Assembly: GCA_916700875.1 (NCBI GenBank)
Contig: CAKAKS010000067.1
Location: 23,642,591-23,706,590 of the forward strand
Reading direction: 5' to 3'
Source of the DNA: Sebastes aleutianus
Taxonomy: Eukaryota > Chordata > Actinopteri > Perciformes > Sebastidae
Length of the DNA stretch: 64,000 bases
A program made the position numbers and the translations under genes. Under the pieces are notes generated by a model. It saw only the letters and a program-made list of their open reading frames with translations, was not told where the DNA came from and made no database searches. This document shows, piece by piece, positions 1 through 12,255 of this stretch (positions are counted from its first letter, which is position 1; every line of letters begins with the position of its first letter).

Positions 1-14
1 TTTCCCTCCTGCAG

Positions 15-109
15 CCTTTGTCACCAGATACACCCAGATGCTGCTCTACTGCTGCCTGACTGAATTTGACACTGAGACAGAAGCAGAAGCAGGCGGTAAA
101 ACGCAGTGA
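15..109 (+). CDS. Possible terminal exon of an unidentified gene (5' part outside window)
   Basis: A pyrimidine-rich tract ending in CAG at 11-14 looks like a 3' splice site. After it, two bases complete a codon and 30 further codons are open before a TGA at 107-109. The translated tail reads roughly FVTRYTQMLLYCCLTEFDTE and then an acidic, Gly-Lys ending. I do not recognise the protein. The exon is supported only by the acceptor-like signal and the open frame, because everything upstream lies outside the window. It could equally be a chance open frame in non-coding DNA. Confidence 0.35.
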
Positions 110-1060
110 GCTGCAGACAATCCTTCGCTTCTGCCGGAGGCCTCAGTTATTGTCCATGTGTTGACGTTCAGAAAAGCAAAGACTTGCATGGACAGAGCGG
201 CGAGGCGCAGGGCCGCAACATTTCCAAGGATTACTTCTCCTGGGTCAAGTTAAAAAAAGGCCTGACATCTCAAATGACTCCCCACGAAGGAGCAGGCTCT
301 TGAGAAACTGTTGCTTTTCTTCGATACACTTTTCTACAGAGATCATGGAATATCTTCTATGAGGATTTCATAAAACTATGGAAGAAATATGGAGCTCACA
401 TTTTATTTTTTAGACTTGTGTGAAGATGTGAAATGATTACTTTGTTTTCAAGAATATATTTATTGCATTTTTCATAAACAACACAAAACAAAACGTGACA
501 TGACAAATGAAAACAATAAGAAATAAAAAAAGATAATGGGCATTATATCCATCCCCAACCCCCGCCACCGTAACAGAGAGAGGTTACATCAAATAAGTCA
601 ATACAAACAAAATAACAAGGTTACAGGGAAACGATTTTCAGTGAAGAAGGTACAGAGATAGAAACCTTTGGCTGGAATTCAATCAATCTATCCAGGGATA
701 TTTTTAGAGTTTGATATGTGTGAATGTAAAACACCATAAAATTGCCAATTTCAACCAATATTTTGGCATTGGTTCCTGAGCAGCTTCACTGTGAAGCAGT
801 GGATTATCTGACTGATCTTTGGTAGTCGTTATTTCAGAGCAGGTTTTTAGAACCAAAACACTTCCTGCGACTGGGTCGTAGCTCACTCACAAACTCCTTC
901 ATTCGCCTTTAGGAGGCTGCAGCTTCTCCACAAAGGGGAGCTGTTTCATCACTTCTACACATGCCAACCTGAGCCATCTACAGGAGAGGAATGTAACAAG
1001 AGATGACATACATCATGCTGTTGCTGTTCATTTTCTTGCCTCTAGGTGGCGCAGGTTAGA
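110..1060. other. Gene-free stretch, no recognisable feature
   Basis: No exon with good splice signals and no clear repeat was found. If the exon at 15-109 is real, the beginning of this stretch would be its 3' untranslated region. An AAATAA-rich segment lies near 510-530. Short open frames here are chance. Confidence 0.5.
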
Positions 1061-1496
1061 TTGTACGACAGAGTATTACAGCCTCATTGAGGGGAAAAAA
1101 ATCGTCGGAATATTATGAAAATGAAGTAATAACTTTACGAGAAAAAAGTCATAACTTTATGTGAAAAAAGTAGTTTCTTTCTCCACAAAAGAGGCAATGT
1201 CTCCCAGATCCACGTGGTTATTTCTTCAGAATAAACGCAGTTTCTTGCACAATCTTTTCAAGGTCCTGATACTGATGATAATGTGGTGCTGATGTGCCAA
1301 AAGATTAAGTATTCCGTTATTTATCGAAACCTATGCTAAAGTATAACTTCACAAGATGCTCACGTTCGCTCCATTTCCCCTCTAAAATAACACGTAAAAT
1401 TACTACTTTATAATATTATGACTTTTTTCTCGTAATATATGACTTTATCTCCGATTTATTTCTTTTGCTCAATGTGGCCCTAATACTCCGTTGTAA
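1061..1496. mobile_element. Fold-back MITE built of AAAGTCATAATATTACGAG-like units, copy 1
   Basis: The two ends are inverted copies of each other (left TTGTACGACAGAGTATTACA, right as its complement with ACGGAGTATTAGGGCCACAT). The interior consists of degenerate repeats of a motif like 'ataaagtcataatattacgag', in one orientation on the left and the opposite orientation on the right. Two more copies with the same ends lie at about 35290-35755 and 39868-40181. No transposase is encoded, so it is non-autonomous. The superfamily is not clear. Confidence 0.7.
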
Positions 1497-1725
1497 GATT
1501 GGACCAGTTGTCAAATGATAATGAACCAATATGTGTGGTACCATTTATAAGATGTAGAATGGACTGTGAAGTATGTGACTTTGTGCCTCACATTTATTAG
1601 ATAACAGCCGGATGATGTTTAAATAAAAGGTTAAACTTTCTCCTCACCTTTTCCAGTTCAGTTGCAACTGTTTTAAATCAGTTGGATTAACTCTAATTAT
1701 ATCAATAATTGTCTTGATGCTAGAT

Positions 1726-1995
1726 AGGGGTGGCTGTGGCTCAGAGGTAGAGCGGGCCGTCCACCAATCGGTGGTTCGATCCCCAGCTCTTCCAGTCCAC
1801 ATGTCAGAGTGTCCTTGGGCAAGATAACCCCAAATTCCCCCACAAAGACTGTGCCATCGGTGTGGGAATGAGTATATAGATTAGATCCTGATGGGCAGTT
1901 TGGCACCTTGCATGGAAGCCTCTGCCATCAGTGTATGAATGTGTGTGAATGGGTGAATGCTGACTATATTAATGCAAGTCCATTTACAATTTGAT
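1726..1995 (+). mobile_element. tRNA-derived SINE
   Basis: The head looks like a tRNA gene with pol III promoter boxes: an A box (TGGCTCAGAGGTAGAGC, about 1736-1752) and a B box (GGTTCGATCCC, 1772-1782). It is followed by a body typical of fish SINEs, with phrases such as GTCCTTGGGCAAGA and a tail GTCCATTTAC. Without the aminoacyl stem it is not a functional tRNA gene. Both boundaries are approximate. Confidence 0.8.
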
Positions 1996-2497
1996 GACTT
2001 TTTCATATGACCAATTTCAGTAATGAATACACTTTGAACTCGCAACACTTTCAGATTCAAGAAGCTCTGGTTTTCTGTCTCTCCTCGTCTCTCAAAAGCC
2101 TTTTTTCCCCTAATAAAACGCCTGGCATCACATCACATTAATCATGCATCATTTATAGGTTACAGTATGTATGAACAGCCAACTGCATTGTTTTAAATAC
2201 ACTCTTGTTTTTTCATCATCTTGTCTTGTGATTAAACTGCATATGTATATAAGTACCATTTTCTAAAAATCACTGTTCACACTCACAAATATTGGTCATT
2301 TCTTTTACAGCTTTGCAATAAATACAAATATGTTCTTAGTCAACCAGACTGGAGAGGTTTGTTATAATGAAACCTCACATATGTTGTCTGGTAGACCACA
2401 TACTTATGAGCTGTTACACTGATAAGAACCAGTTTTCTCTCTGAGGTCTTATTCCACACATGAAGTGACATGTGGAGCGAGGGAGGGAGATCTCCGC

Positions 2498-4070
2498 CTA
2501 TAAGGTGCAGTTGACGAAATCGAACCCGGCACAGATCCACTTGTTGCTGAACTGTTTGTATCCTTCAGCACTGATCAGGTCACTTCCTGTACAGAGGAAA
2601 GCACACGGGCAGTCGTTATCACAGTTTCTTATAAAACACTGACTGTAGATTAATGAATATATATGAAGATACAACAAAATCAGATGAAATATTACCATCC
2701 ATCAGGTTCTGGAGGCTGCAGTAGTTTGTGCTGTTATCAGCTGGATCTTTGGAGAACTCAGATACTGCCTCTCCCTTCACATCAGAAACATGAGAAGGGA
2801 AACAAAGAAGAACATCATGTGACTGAAGCTGATTAACCATCTGAACTCTAGTAGCAGAAAAATAACATTTCTCCTCAGCGTGTCACAACATCACACGCAC
2901 ATTTTCTATCTGTTTCATCATTTCATCAAAGCCATAAGATACTTCCACTGAGTAAACCCAGACTTTTACATGTTTACGCTTGCAACATTAAATCAAATAG
3001 AAACATTTATGATGATGAAATCTGGTATTCACTTGAATTAAACCAAGTTCTGTGGTCTTGAGCAAAGATTGTCTAGTAGAGCTGAGGATAGCTTTAAACT
3101 GAAGACACAGTTTAGGTTTTGTATGAGCTGCATCGGTCTGTTTACTCATTCAGAAGAAAAAAAACACACTTACAGTCACTTTGCAAATGGTGGACTGCTC
3201 TAGAAGAAACTCGAGGTTGTTGACCTTTTTGGTTACTGGAGACGTGTGCGTGGCTTTGATCACGTAAGGAGCTGCCGACACGAGCTGCAGAGCATATCAA
3301 ATTCATTATCTCTTCGAGGAAACATGTTTACATCCATCAGCTGGTTTATGGATTATACTTCAACAATATGAATTGACTGAGATGTTTCTGACCTCGTACG
3401 AGCACCTCTCTCCTGCATATAGACATTTTCGCCCGACCTGCCACGCTTTGATCTGGTTCACCAGCCTTCCCGTGACATCTTCGCACGGGATGCCAAACAA
3501 CCTGCAGAGCAGTGAGCATTAAAGGGCTCATGTAGTGTTCAAAACATCAGAAAAATCCATAAAAGATCATAAAAAAAAAAGATTTTCTCTGCACAAACAT
3601 GACTAATGTGAGTCTTGTGAGTCCTGTCTCCCCATATCCAAGATAACATGTGTGAGAAATTAGGCTGTACAGAACTTTGAATTCATAAGTACCTTGTCTA
3701 ACATGCATTTGACCCTTTTACCCAGTGGCTTTCATGCAACCCAAGCACCACCATAAAGCATTATCTATATGTCTACTTGGTCACATGATGTAACATCTGC
3801 TCTGTGAACATTAACAGTTGCAGCATGGACTTTAATAATCAAACAAAAAAATTAAAAAAAGATAAAGAGAATTCACTTTAAGATTGCCTAAAGGCACCCA
3901 CAGTACACTCATAGAGTTTGATTCAACACAGGCTAATCAAATCCATAAACACAAAAATAAAATAAACATTACCATTTGATTTTGCACTGTGAGGTGCGGT
4001 CCGCCAGTGAGATGGTGAGTGTGGCCCCCAGGAGGAGAGCTGAAGCTACAAACAGGAATCTCAGGTCCAT
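2498..4070 (-). CDS. Small secreted Cys-rich protein, five exons, family not recognised
   Basis: Five exons join in frame on the minus strand: 4070-3973, 3501-3393, 3284-3174, 2774-2696 and 2586-2498. All introns are GT-AG and the product is 161 aa. The start MDLRFLFVASALLLGATLTI is a clear signal peptide with cleavage near residue 23, so the protein should be secreted. The mature part has about eight cysteines and one sequon in DNSTNYC, and it ends with a Cys three residues before the stop. There is no transmembrane segment after the signal. A TATA-like TTTTAAG lies about 90 bp upstream of the ATG. The acceptor of exon 4 is weak and might lie 6 bp further in, which would keep the frame. I do not recognise the family; it resembles unnamed fish-specific secreted proteins, so no function is assigned. 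Confidence 0.75.
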
Positions 4071-4435
4071 ACTGAAGGCAGGTAGATCAGGCCTGGGTCC
4101 AGTGTGTGGTCAAGTGTGTGGACGTCTTCTGAATGTGTCTCCACGATCCGCCCAGGGGGCTTAAAAGAGCAGCACACGGGCGGGTCATGTGGAAAACTGG
4201 GAGAGAGGACAGCACAACATTGATTGTCACGGGCCACAGCATGGGGGGAGAAAGAGAGTGGAGGAAACTGAAGATATCAAATACAGCAGAAGTAACACAG
4301 AGAACAATCAATGTCTTACCTTCTGAAGCCATGGATAATTTGTTGAGGACAGTTTGAACTTGCAGAGAGGTGAACTCGATTAAAACACAGTATCATCTAA
4401 ATGAGTTACTTACATATACGTATATGAAAATGTCA

Positions 4436-4715
4436 TTACACATTTTAGAGGGCTTTAATTCTGAAATTCCACATCAAAATGTCCTGATATTGTCTGAGTT
4501 ACACTCTCAGGTTGTCTGCTATCACTTTGAAGTGAAATTAGTCTGTGGAAGGACATTTCCTTTTAATATCAATCTGAATTGAGGAAACATAGCTCACATA
4601 TGACATTTTAGAGGGCTTTTATTTTGAAATTCCGCATCAGGATGTCCTGATACTGTCTGAGTTACATTCTGAGGTGGTCTGCTATCATTTCGAAATGAAA
4701 TGAGTCTGTGGAAAC
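4436..4715. repeat. Diverged tandem duplication, about 166-bp unit
   Basis: The segment beginning ACATTTTAGAGGGCTTTAAT near 4440 recurs near 4605 with similar wording through AGTCTGTGGAA. The two copies differ at roughly one base in eight. No open frame is conserved between them. It lies upstream of the minus-strand secreted-protein gene. Confidence 0.6.
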
Positions 4716-4739
4716 AGGACGCATGTACCTCTAGTGGTG

Positions 4740-6400
4740 TGTGGCCAACATGCAGATAGTTCAGGTATTATTTGCACAGGTTTTGAGTCTCGGAGATGTC
4801 TGCTGCCACCTCAATAGGCTATAATGAATGGAAAGGGAATAGAGTTTTGTTTAAGGTGCTCACACCATTGAAGAATTACATAAAAACAACACAAACATTT
4901 CTATTTACAAACAGTTTCCCACTACTCTGGATAATCCACAGAGCGCAGAGTGAACAGTTTTCGTACAGGACTCCACTTCACAGGCCACAGGGTCACCAGC
5001 TTGTCCCCAACTCTGTCTGCTGTTTGGTGCCGGGCAGGTGATGTGCTGTGTTTTTTTCTGGGGGGGATTGTTTTGCTGAAAACAGCTGTCTGCTGCAGCC
5101 AAAAACAACATCGGTGAGAGTGAACCAAAAGAGTTAAGGTGCGATCATAACACCAAAACAATGAGCTGGAAGAAGATTCAAAACCAAGTTTTTAGGGGCT
5201 TAAATCTTAAAGAAGCTTTGTGGTTTACTAAGACATAAAGTTACGTTTTTTTTGCTGGGTCCAACTCCCTAACAATGACCAATATTCATATCAGTTACAA
5301 ATCTTAATTCAAGCACTGGAACAAAAGTTGTATAATCAGTGACCAGAACCAGAGATAAAAATAGAAAGAGTCTTCAGCAGGCAAAGAAGACATGACCCCT
5401 CCCTTTCCATTTACATGCTTTTGCTATATAGATATGTTCATGTTAAGTTAATTTCCACACTTTGCATGCACATGATGATGTAACAGTCTTCAGATGGATG
5501 AGGAGCTGCAGTGTTATAAAACCTTGGAGGCTTCTGTTGCACTGGAGGAGTCTGATAAAAACAATCTTTATCTGAGTTTAGAGACCACTTTTAAGAGAAT
5601 ATCTGTGTGATCATGGAGTTTTGAAAAAGTGGACATTGCAGGCAGGGGAGGTCTAATGAAAACATACAGTTGGTTGCATCATGGGAAATGTAGGATCTAG
5701 TGTTTTTCAAACCTGACCTATAGGTACTAAATGTCAGGATGTCTCAGCCTCTGCTACTTTGATTTTTTTTTTTTTTTTCTATGCACAACAGTCTCCTTCT
5801 CATTTGACCGCACGTCTTAATTTAATCAAATAAGTGTGTAGAACATTGTTATTAATTGATCCTAATCTTATAATAATCTTTATTAAAGACTTCAAAACAA
5901 CACTTTAATGTAACTGGAGGTAGGAGGTGTTCACATGAACCTCTTCCCACATGGTGACAGCAACGAGGTCAGCAGCAGCAGCACTGACACCACACTGGAG
6001 ATTATCTGTTGTCCCACTGATTACAATCAGTTTGTGTTGTTGTTTTAATACCATGACACAGATTCAGCTGAACACAAACAGCATTTGTCATGGAGCATGA
6101 CACGCCACTGTGACTGCAGGCCCACAGAAAAGATTCCTTTATATCCTTCTGAGGGGAACAGCTGAGAGGTGTTATGTTAAAACGAAAGAGAATTATGCAA
6201 AAACATATACTTTGTTTTAAGTATTGTAAGGTAAAAAAAAAAAGGGGTTGGCCTATAATGTGAGCAGGATGACGAGTTGTGTCAGATAAGGGCCATCCCA
6301 AAGCCTTCGTCTTCGGCCTGTGTTGCCCTCTACTGGCTGCTGTTTAAACTGTACTATATATTTTTTTTACTGACACCATTTTTGTTCAGGATATTTATTT
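4740..6400. other. Gene-free stretch
   Basis: No convincing exon or complete repeat was found. A TATAAAA at about 5515-5521 is followed about 90 bp later by an ATG that stops after four codons, so no gene is supported. Poly-T tracts occur near 5765 and poly-A near 6235. Confidence 0.5.
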
Positions 6401-6403
6401 TAA

Positions 6404-6866
6404 AGGGGAACTACGCCTAATTTAAAAATTCATACATATTATTCCTATGGTCTAAGAATGTCCCAAATCCAAAAACTAGAGCGCTAAAACTCAAACTTGT
6501 GATGTCATAGGGTACAAAGTGTGGAGCTGCTCTATAGATAATTAATTGGGAGAGATGTTCTAGATGACACTGAGAGCACCCAGAGGAATGATCTGAGTAT
6601 ATGGGAACATTTTCTGTTTCACAACTGATAAAACTACAATAGAATAAAGCTCATTTGGTTATAAAAAAGAAAACAAACATTCTGTGGGTCCATAAAATCA
6701 GCCTCCATTCATTGTCTATGGAGCAGCTCCAGACTTTATACCCTATGACATCACAAGTTTGAGACTTACTTCTCTGGTTTCTGGCTTTGAGAGAGAGGAG
6801 CTCATGTTCACAAATACTGATTGAGCTTTAGGAAATAACAATTCTTCATTTAGGTGGTGTTCCCCT
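6404..6866. mobile_element. MITE with TTAA flanks (piggyBac-like ends)
   Basis: The left end reads AGGGGAACTACGCCTAA and the right end, reverse-complemented, reads AGGGGAACACCACCTAA. TTAA flanks both ends (6400-6403 and 6867-6870), which is the target duplication typical of piggyBac-type elements. The interior (463 bp) has no transposase. A near-palindromic pair, AACTTGTGATGTCATAGGGT and its complement, sits inside the element. Confidence 0.7.
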
Positions 6867-7119
6867 TTAAGCAGCACACACAAACACAGCCTGTTTTCTT
6901 TTTCTTATCACACAGATCTGCTGACTGAGGAGGGCCTATTTGACTCTGTTGCTGTCAGTGAGTCTTCCTCGTCATGTGTAACATTATATCTTCCTCTGAA
7001 TCTCTTGAGCAGACACTTTTGTTAGCAGGTTACCTGTTTGACGACTGTGGTGTCATCATTGGACACTTCCTGATCCTGAATCTAAACTATGTGACTTCCT
7101 TGCTTTGACGTGATGGTTT

Positions 7120-8295
7120 AGGCATGCTTGGCTGGAACTCATTCATTCATACGTCATTAATACATGTTCTGCAAATTGCTGCCACTCCCGCCACTAAAAC
7201 AGGTTTTATTCTCACCAGTGCCTATAGTTTTCAGCGACGTACATGAAACCTGCCTAGGCGGACGTCTGCGCTCTCCGAGTGCACTTCTAGTTTCAGAATA
7301 TAACCTCTGTGTCAAACAAATGTTTATGATACTTACATGTTTGGCGTGATGACGTTTAGTAGTCTCATTTAGCAACTTGTTAGCAACCGTCTTTTTTAAG
7401 ACATATAAAAGCTTCAAAATTCACGAGTGGGATATTTACTGACGTATTTTATAACGTAGAACAAAACGTTAAAATCTCTTAAGCTTGTTTTAACCACAGA
7501 CCTTATTTCAGGCATCTAACTAAAAACCCATTGACTTCCAGACGAAGGAACTGGAAGTGCTCAAATGCTAACTCATTTCTGGGTTTTAGGACTCATTCCT
7601 GTAGCACTCTATTGCTCCTTTAATACAAAAAATAATCATTAGCCTGGTTCAACACCTCTGAATCGCTGCCCACATCAGATTTGTGAAGCAATTCAAGTAG
7701 TGAAGTGAAACAAAACGACAATTCAGTCTGATTATGAGGCTACTACTGATTTATTTCTTCAATGCATTTCTATTGAACTTTACAACAACTCAGTGAACAT
7801 ATGTCTTTGGCGATTAAACGGTGATGTAATATATCAATACTGGAAAAACAGAATCTATATTTCTATGCATTTCTGATTGACTGCAAAGTATTAGATTTAT
7901 ATTTGAAATGTGTTTTTTGATGACGAACACAAAACAGTTAATAGTGCGAAATTTAACAACTGGGACACACATACATTTATGCATTAGTTAATGCATGAAT
8001 TAAAAAAAATATTATATATATATATATATTAACATATCATCATGTGATGAGACAGTGATTCTGTGCAACTATAACTAACTACATAAAGAACAATAGAAAT
8101 CTTGTTCTTTATCCACATCAGTAAATAAAGTATGATAATAAAGATTACGGGTTCTTTAATGTTCTGCTGCTGCTGCTGGTTTAGTCATGCTGGGCTGGAA
8201 CTCATTCATTCATATGTCATTATGTTCTGCAAATTGCTGCCACTCCCGCCATAAAAAAAAACTGGTTTTATTCTCACTAATGCCTCTAGTTTGTC
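7120..8295. repeat. Mosaic of diverged direct repeats
   Basis: The segment 7120-7215 (GGCTGGAACTCATTCATTCA onward) recurs at 8188-8290. The phrase TTGCTCCTTTAATACAAAAA occurs near 7613 and again near 8722. The phrase TTAGTTAATGCATGAATTAA occurs near 7984 and again near 8745. These pairs show that a block of about 0.8-1 kb was duplicated in tandem and then rearranged. It lies in the 3' flank of the Thr/Pro-rich gene A. Confidence 0.6.
8096..8178 (-). pseudogene. Displaced fragment of the ccdc39 last exon and 3' flank
   Basis: About 80 bp match 23920-24003 almost base for base in the same orientation. They include the ccdc39 stop codon context (AAAGAACCCGTAAT on the minus strand), the start of the poly-Ser codon run and the 3' flank. 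Only the last few codons are present, so nothing functional can be encoded. It marks a duplication that copied DNA from the 3' end of ccdc39 about 15.8 kb away into this flank. Confidence 0.8.
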
Positions 8296-8871
8296 AGTTC
8301 TGTCACAGTTTGCATTAATTGCATAATGACAATGTTTGTCTGTCGCCTTTCAATGAAACACGTCAGTTCATCCTGTTCAGAACATGTTTGTAACTGAACA
8401 GGAACCTTGTTGTTGTGTTGTTGTTTTCTTCCTGCCATGAGACTGACACTGAATGTGAGCAGAAGGAGATCCAGAGTTATTGACTCTCAATCATTTGAAA
8501 GAAAGACAAAGTTGACTTAAAGGACCAATATGTAATATATTAATAAATCATAATGTGATCATGATATGTCATCAGAGATTAAGGAAACATGCTGAATTGA
8601 AATACTGGCTTCTCTGAGAACAGTGCTAAAGCCAGTATGTTCTCCATTCCGGTCCGTACACCACCCATTTCAACACCCCGTTGCCACATATGAAAAACAA
8701 ACTGGCACGCAAACACAGCTATTGCTCCTTTAATACAAAAACATTAGTTAATGCATGAATTAAAAAATATAAATACACACCTTAAAAAAAACTCTCCTTA
8801 TTCTCATAGTGTTATAGAGGATATTATACATTTTTTGGTAAAATCTAGCCAAACACTTGTGGGTTGAGGTT

Positions 8872-9913
8872 TCAGACTCTGGTGACGTTCTTTACTGTTA
8901 GAGTGAAGTTCAGATTAGGATTGAGGTTGTGGAGCTGAAAGACACATTTTAAACCCATCATATTCAGATCCTTGTCCCACTACAGTGTGTTATCACATTG
9001 TGTTCTGTACAGATTATATCAGATAGCACTGTCAATACTGAGTTGATTATTATAAATGGTTTTATCATAGAGATGACAGACAGAATTGGACATGGATGTA
9101 GATTTGTGAAGACAGTGAACAAGGTTAATTACCTCTTGCAGGATTAGATCTATGGTTGTTTCATTTAGCTCAAGATCAGACTGAACAGATGCCAGGAGGA
9201 TCGCCACAACTGTGGGACATATAAAAGGAAATTCTTTAAAATCACATTGCAGCATGGTAATAAAATGTACCCGAATTCCCAATTATGTAGGATATTACTA
9301 CTGACATTCATGTAATATTACATCACAACGGCGTGTTTATTTGCATATAGAGCGGGGAAGTGAGATCCGATCACAAGTGGTCACTGGAGACGCATGTGTA
9401 GACGCATTCTAACGCCAAGTGTGAACAGTCCACTTGTGATCCGATCACTCAGGACGCATGTTAATGCCAGGTCTGAACAGGGCCTTAGACATCAAGTTGA
9501 ATCATATTGTGCAATCTTAAAATGCACTTACCATCGTCCCCTGAGGCAGATGCTGACCCGACTGATGTTGACTGGATTGTCGTTGATCTTGTCCCCAGGC
9601 TAGATGGGGGAAAGATCGCTGGGGAAACATTAAAAGAAATTAGACTACATTTTAAATCTTTTCACTAAAAACTGCAGCTCAATATAATTTACAGAATACA
9701 CATTTAAAAGGTTCTCCTTTACGTCTCCCAATGATTTCAGCCAGTTTACTCACTTGTTGTTGTTGGTGGTGGTAGTAATGTTGGTGGTGGTGTTGTTGGT
9801 AGTGCTATTGGTGGTGGTGGTATTATTGGTGGTGGTGCTGTTGTTGTTGGTGGTGTTGTGCTCTGTGCAGCACATGAGGCCAAACACCCAGCAAACAGGA
9901 TCAGCAGCAGCAT
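8872..9913 (-). CDS. Small Thr/Pro-rich secreted protein, copy A (intact)
   Basis: Four exons join in frame on the minus strand: 9913-9754, 9618-9532, 9209-9133 and 8934-8872, giving 128 aa. All introns are GT-AG. Residues 1-17, MLLLILFAGCLASCAAQ, form a signal peptide. A low-complexity segment of Thr, Pro, Ile and Ala follows to about residue 53, encoded by CCA/ACA repeats. A Ser/Thr-rich stretch (about 54-82) is a likely O-glycosylation region. The C-terminal ~46 residues read VVAILLASVQSDLELNETTI and end in FTLTVKNVTRV, with three N-glycosylation sequons (NET, NFT, NVT). No second membrane segment or known domain was recognised. A diverged tandem copy lies at 19488-22993. The product looks like a short mucin-like secreted protein; its function is unknown. 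Confidence 0.75.
9349..9485. repeat. Relic of a palindromic DNA transposon in intron 2 of copy A
   Basis: The phrase TGATCCGATCACTCAGGACG and its partly inverted partner GATCCGATCACAAGTGGTCA enclose a short spacer, and the right end reads CAGGTCTGAACAGGGCCTT. Related segments lie at the same relative place in both exon-2 units of copy B (about 22010-22085 and 22430-22556). The insertion therefore predates the gene duplication. Confidence 0.5.
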
Positions 9914-10590
9914 GTTAAAGCTTTATTCCAAAAAGGGAGTGAAATCTATAGAGGAGAAGTGTTCCCTCTGCTTCCACAGAGTCTCTGGCTGCTTTTGTTC
10001 CGTAACAGGAACTGATACCCTTACGCAGAGGGTGTGGCAATAAAGATAAACAACAATAGGAGTTCCTCCCAGAACAATTATCTGTGCTGGAGCGTCTCAA
10101 GCTGGTAACAATAGCTAAAAGAATACGTGTACTGTTCAATGAAATATGAGAAGGAAGTTCACTGAAATTAAAAAAGTCTGCCAAGCACTTGATTTCTAAG
10201 GTTGTGATTTGCTTCATCATCCAGCATTGGGGATTGTTTTTGGTTTGCTTCTTCTAAAAAGCAAATATTTCCCACCCTGTAAATTATCCAAAGAAAACAT
10301 TAAGAGTGTTTTTTTTTGCTATGAAATTAAGTATTAATTTACCTTAAAAAAACCAAAAACTAAGTGTGGCAGCATATTCTGATGTATGCAAACAATAGCG
10401 CATCAGATTTTTTTTTTTTTTAAACTTTTTATTGAGATGTCTTTGAGTTACATTTTTAAGACACAAACAAAGAGCATAAAAACAAAATCAGAAAAGAAAA
10501 AACAAGAGAAAAAAGTTTGTTTAGATATTTGTCAAACTAAAGTCTGTCTATCAACACATCGTGGGCACATCCAGTCAGGCAATTAAAATA

Positions 10591-10895
10591 TGATTTAATA
10601 TATAATTACTGGAAATACAGAATCTATATTTCTATGCATTTCTGATTGACTGCAAAGTAATAGATTTATATTTTAAATTATTTTTTCTAAGATGGACACA
10701 AAACAGTTAATTGTGGGAAATTTAACTGGGAAACCTATCTTTACATTTATGCATAAGTTAATGCATGAATTAAAAAAAGTATATATACACACATTAAAAA
10801 ACTCTCCTTATTCACATAGTGTTATAGAGGATATTCATTTTTTTTAGTGAAATCTAGCCAAACACTTGTGGGTTGAGGTTTCAGACTCTGGTGAC
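10591..10895 (-). pseudogene. 3' remnant of copy B: end of last exon plus 3' flank
   Basis: This segment matches the 3' flank of copy A (7832-8010 joined to 8745-8887) and ends with the last codons of its exon 4, including the TGA stop equivalent. At 10896 the match stops abruptly at a transposon end. The missing continuation resumes at 19417. It is therefore the piece of copy B that was cut away by the nested insertion. Confidence 0.75.
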
Positions 10896-11322
10896 CAGTG
10901 GCGGTTGGTGACTCAAAAAATTGGGGAGGACAGGAGGAAAACCAACCCACAGCGTCATGTTATTTTATTAAGTCATTTCTCATATTTTCATATTTTGCAC
11001 TTGCACATTTATTTATGTATAGGCTCAGTGCTGCTTGATATATGTGCTAATGATTTGTTTTGTTATGTGTTTTAAAAGTAGATCACAATTTACACGTTAT
11101 AATTCATTTCCTGATTAGTTGCGGTCTGATAGTTTACTACCAGTTCATCACGTACATACAGCGGTAGAGACTGAAGATGACATTTGGACATCCTCATTGG
11201 ACCAACCCGCTGTCAATCATGTACTCTGCTGGTTGTTGAGCAGCTAAGGGAGGTTAACCTCCCTTGGAGCGTCATTTTGCGTATCTTAGCCAATCACAGA
11301 CAAGCGTGAAAAAAATGAAATG

Positions 11323-11327
11323 CATTG
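11323..11327 (+). repeat. Target-site duplication CATTG, left copy
   Basis: CATTG lies directly before the TG of the left LTR and again at 19042-19046 directly after the CA of the right LTR. Five bases is within the usual range for BEL/Pao integration. Confidence 0.9.
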
Positions 11328-12255
11328 TGTAAAATAGGCGTTGGTGTAATGGATACCAAACTTGTGACCTTAGTGATGCTGAGTGAATGAACCCTTAGAT
11401 GATGGTTCTATGAATGTCATTTACAATCTCCACAGGTTGTCCGGTAAGAACATGAATATGATGATGATGTATCAATTAGTCCAGGTCACACACACACTCT
11501 CTTTGAGATACCATTCATTTATTGATTGAAGATGGTTTTTAAATCCTTTTGTGAATAGTGTGGATAGTGGTTACTAAATACAGAAAATAAAATAGAAAAC
11601 ATGAGCAGGTATTAGTAACATGAAGTAATAATAAACAAACAGTATTGTATGTAATTAAATGTAAGCTAAACAGTTTAAAACAGGAATAAAAGGAAGAGAA
11701 CGCAGCCTTCTGAACTTTAAGGGAGCGTCAACAAATAGCAGACTCAGGCTCTCAGGCAGTACAATGAGCAGAGTGCACACAGAGGGTGATATGAGTAATT
11801 GTGCGACGGTCCCTTAATGACGGCCGCATATGCCCGTTCACTGCGCTGTTCTAACTTAAATGATGTTGACACAGAAACACACAACTTATCATTCAAACTC
11901 TTATAGACAAACGAGTACGAGTATTATAACATGATACAGGTGACTTTAGAATTATTATAACGATGCAGTTACTAAACAATAGACAACTATAACAAATACT
12001 CACTTTCTCATGGACGCACAGGAAAAGACCATATCAATAATAAATAGAAAAGAGTCCAGAAAGGTGCAACACTGATACTGAGCTGAGTTGGAGGAAAATG
12101 AGGCTTGCGATCTGCGCAGAAGGTGATTGGAATAACAGCACTCTCTGATCATGTGAAGACCATGTGCCAAGCCACAGACTATTGGTCCGTGCATGTGATC
12201 AATGCATGGGCTGGTGAGGGGATGCTTTTGGTTAAACTGCTGCACCTTCTGAACA
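11328..12255 (-). repeat. BEL/Pao 3' LTR (left on + strand)
   Basis: This is a 928-bp terminal repeat bounded by TG and CA. It matches 18116-19041 except for about four substitutions and one 2-bp difference in a CA run, which is roughly 99.6% identity. Such similarity means a recent insertion, because both LTRs are identical at integration. The element is read on the minus strand, so this copy is its 3' LTR. Confidence 0.96.

Noticed and set aside
1731..1800. tRNA gene
   Set aside because: A and B boxes are present but the acceptor stem is missing and a SINE body follows.
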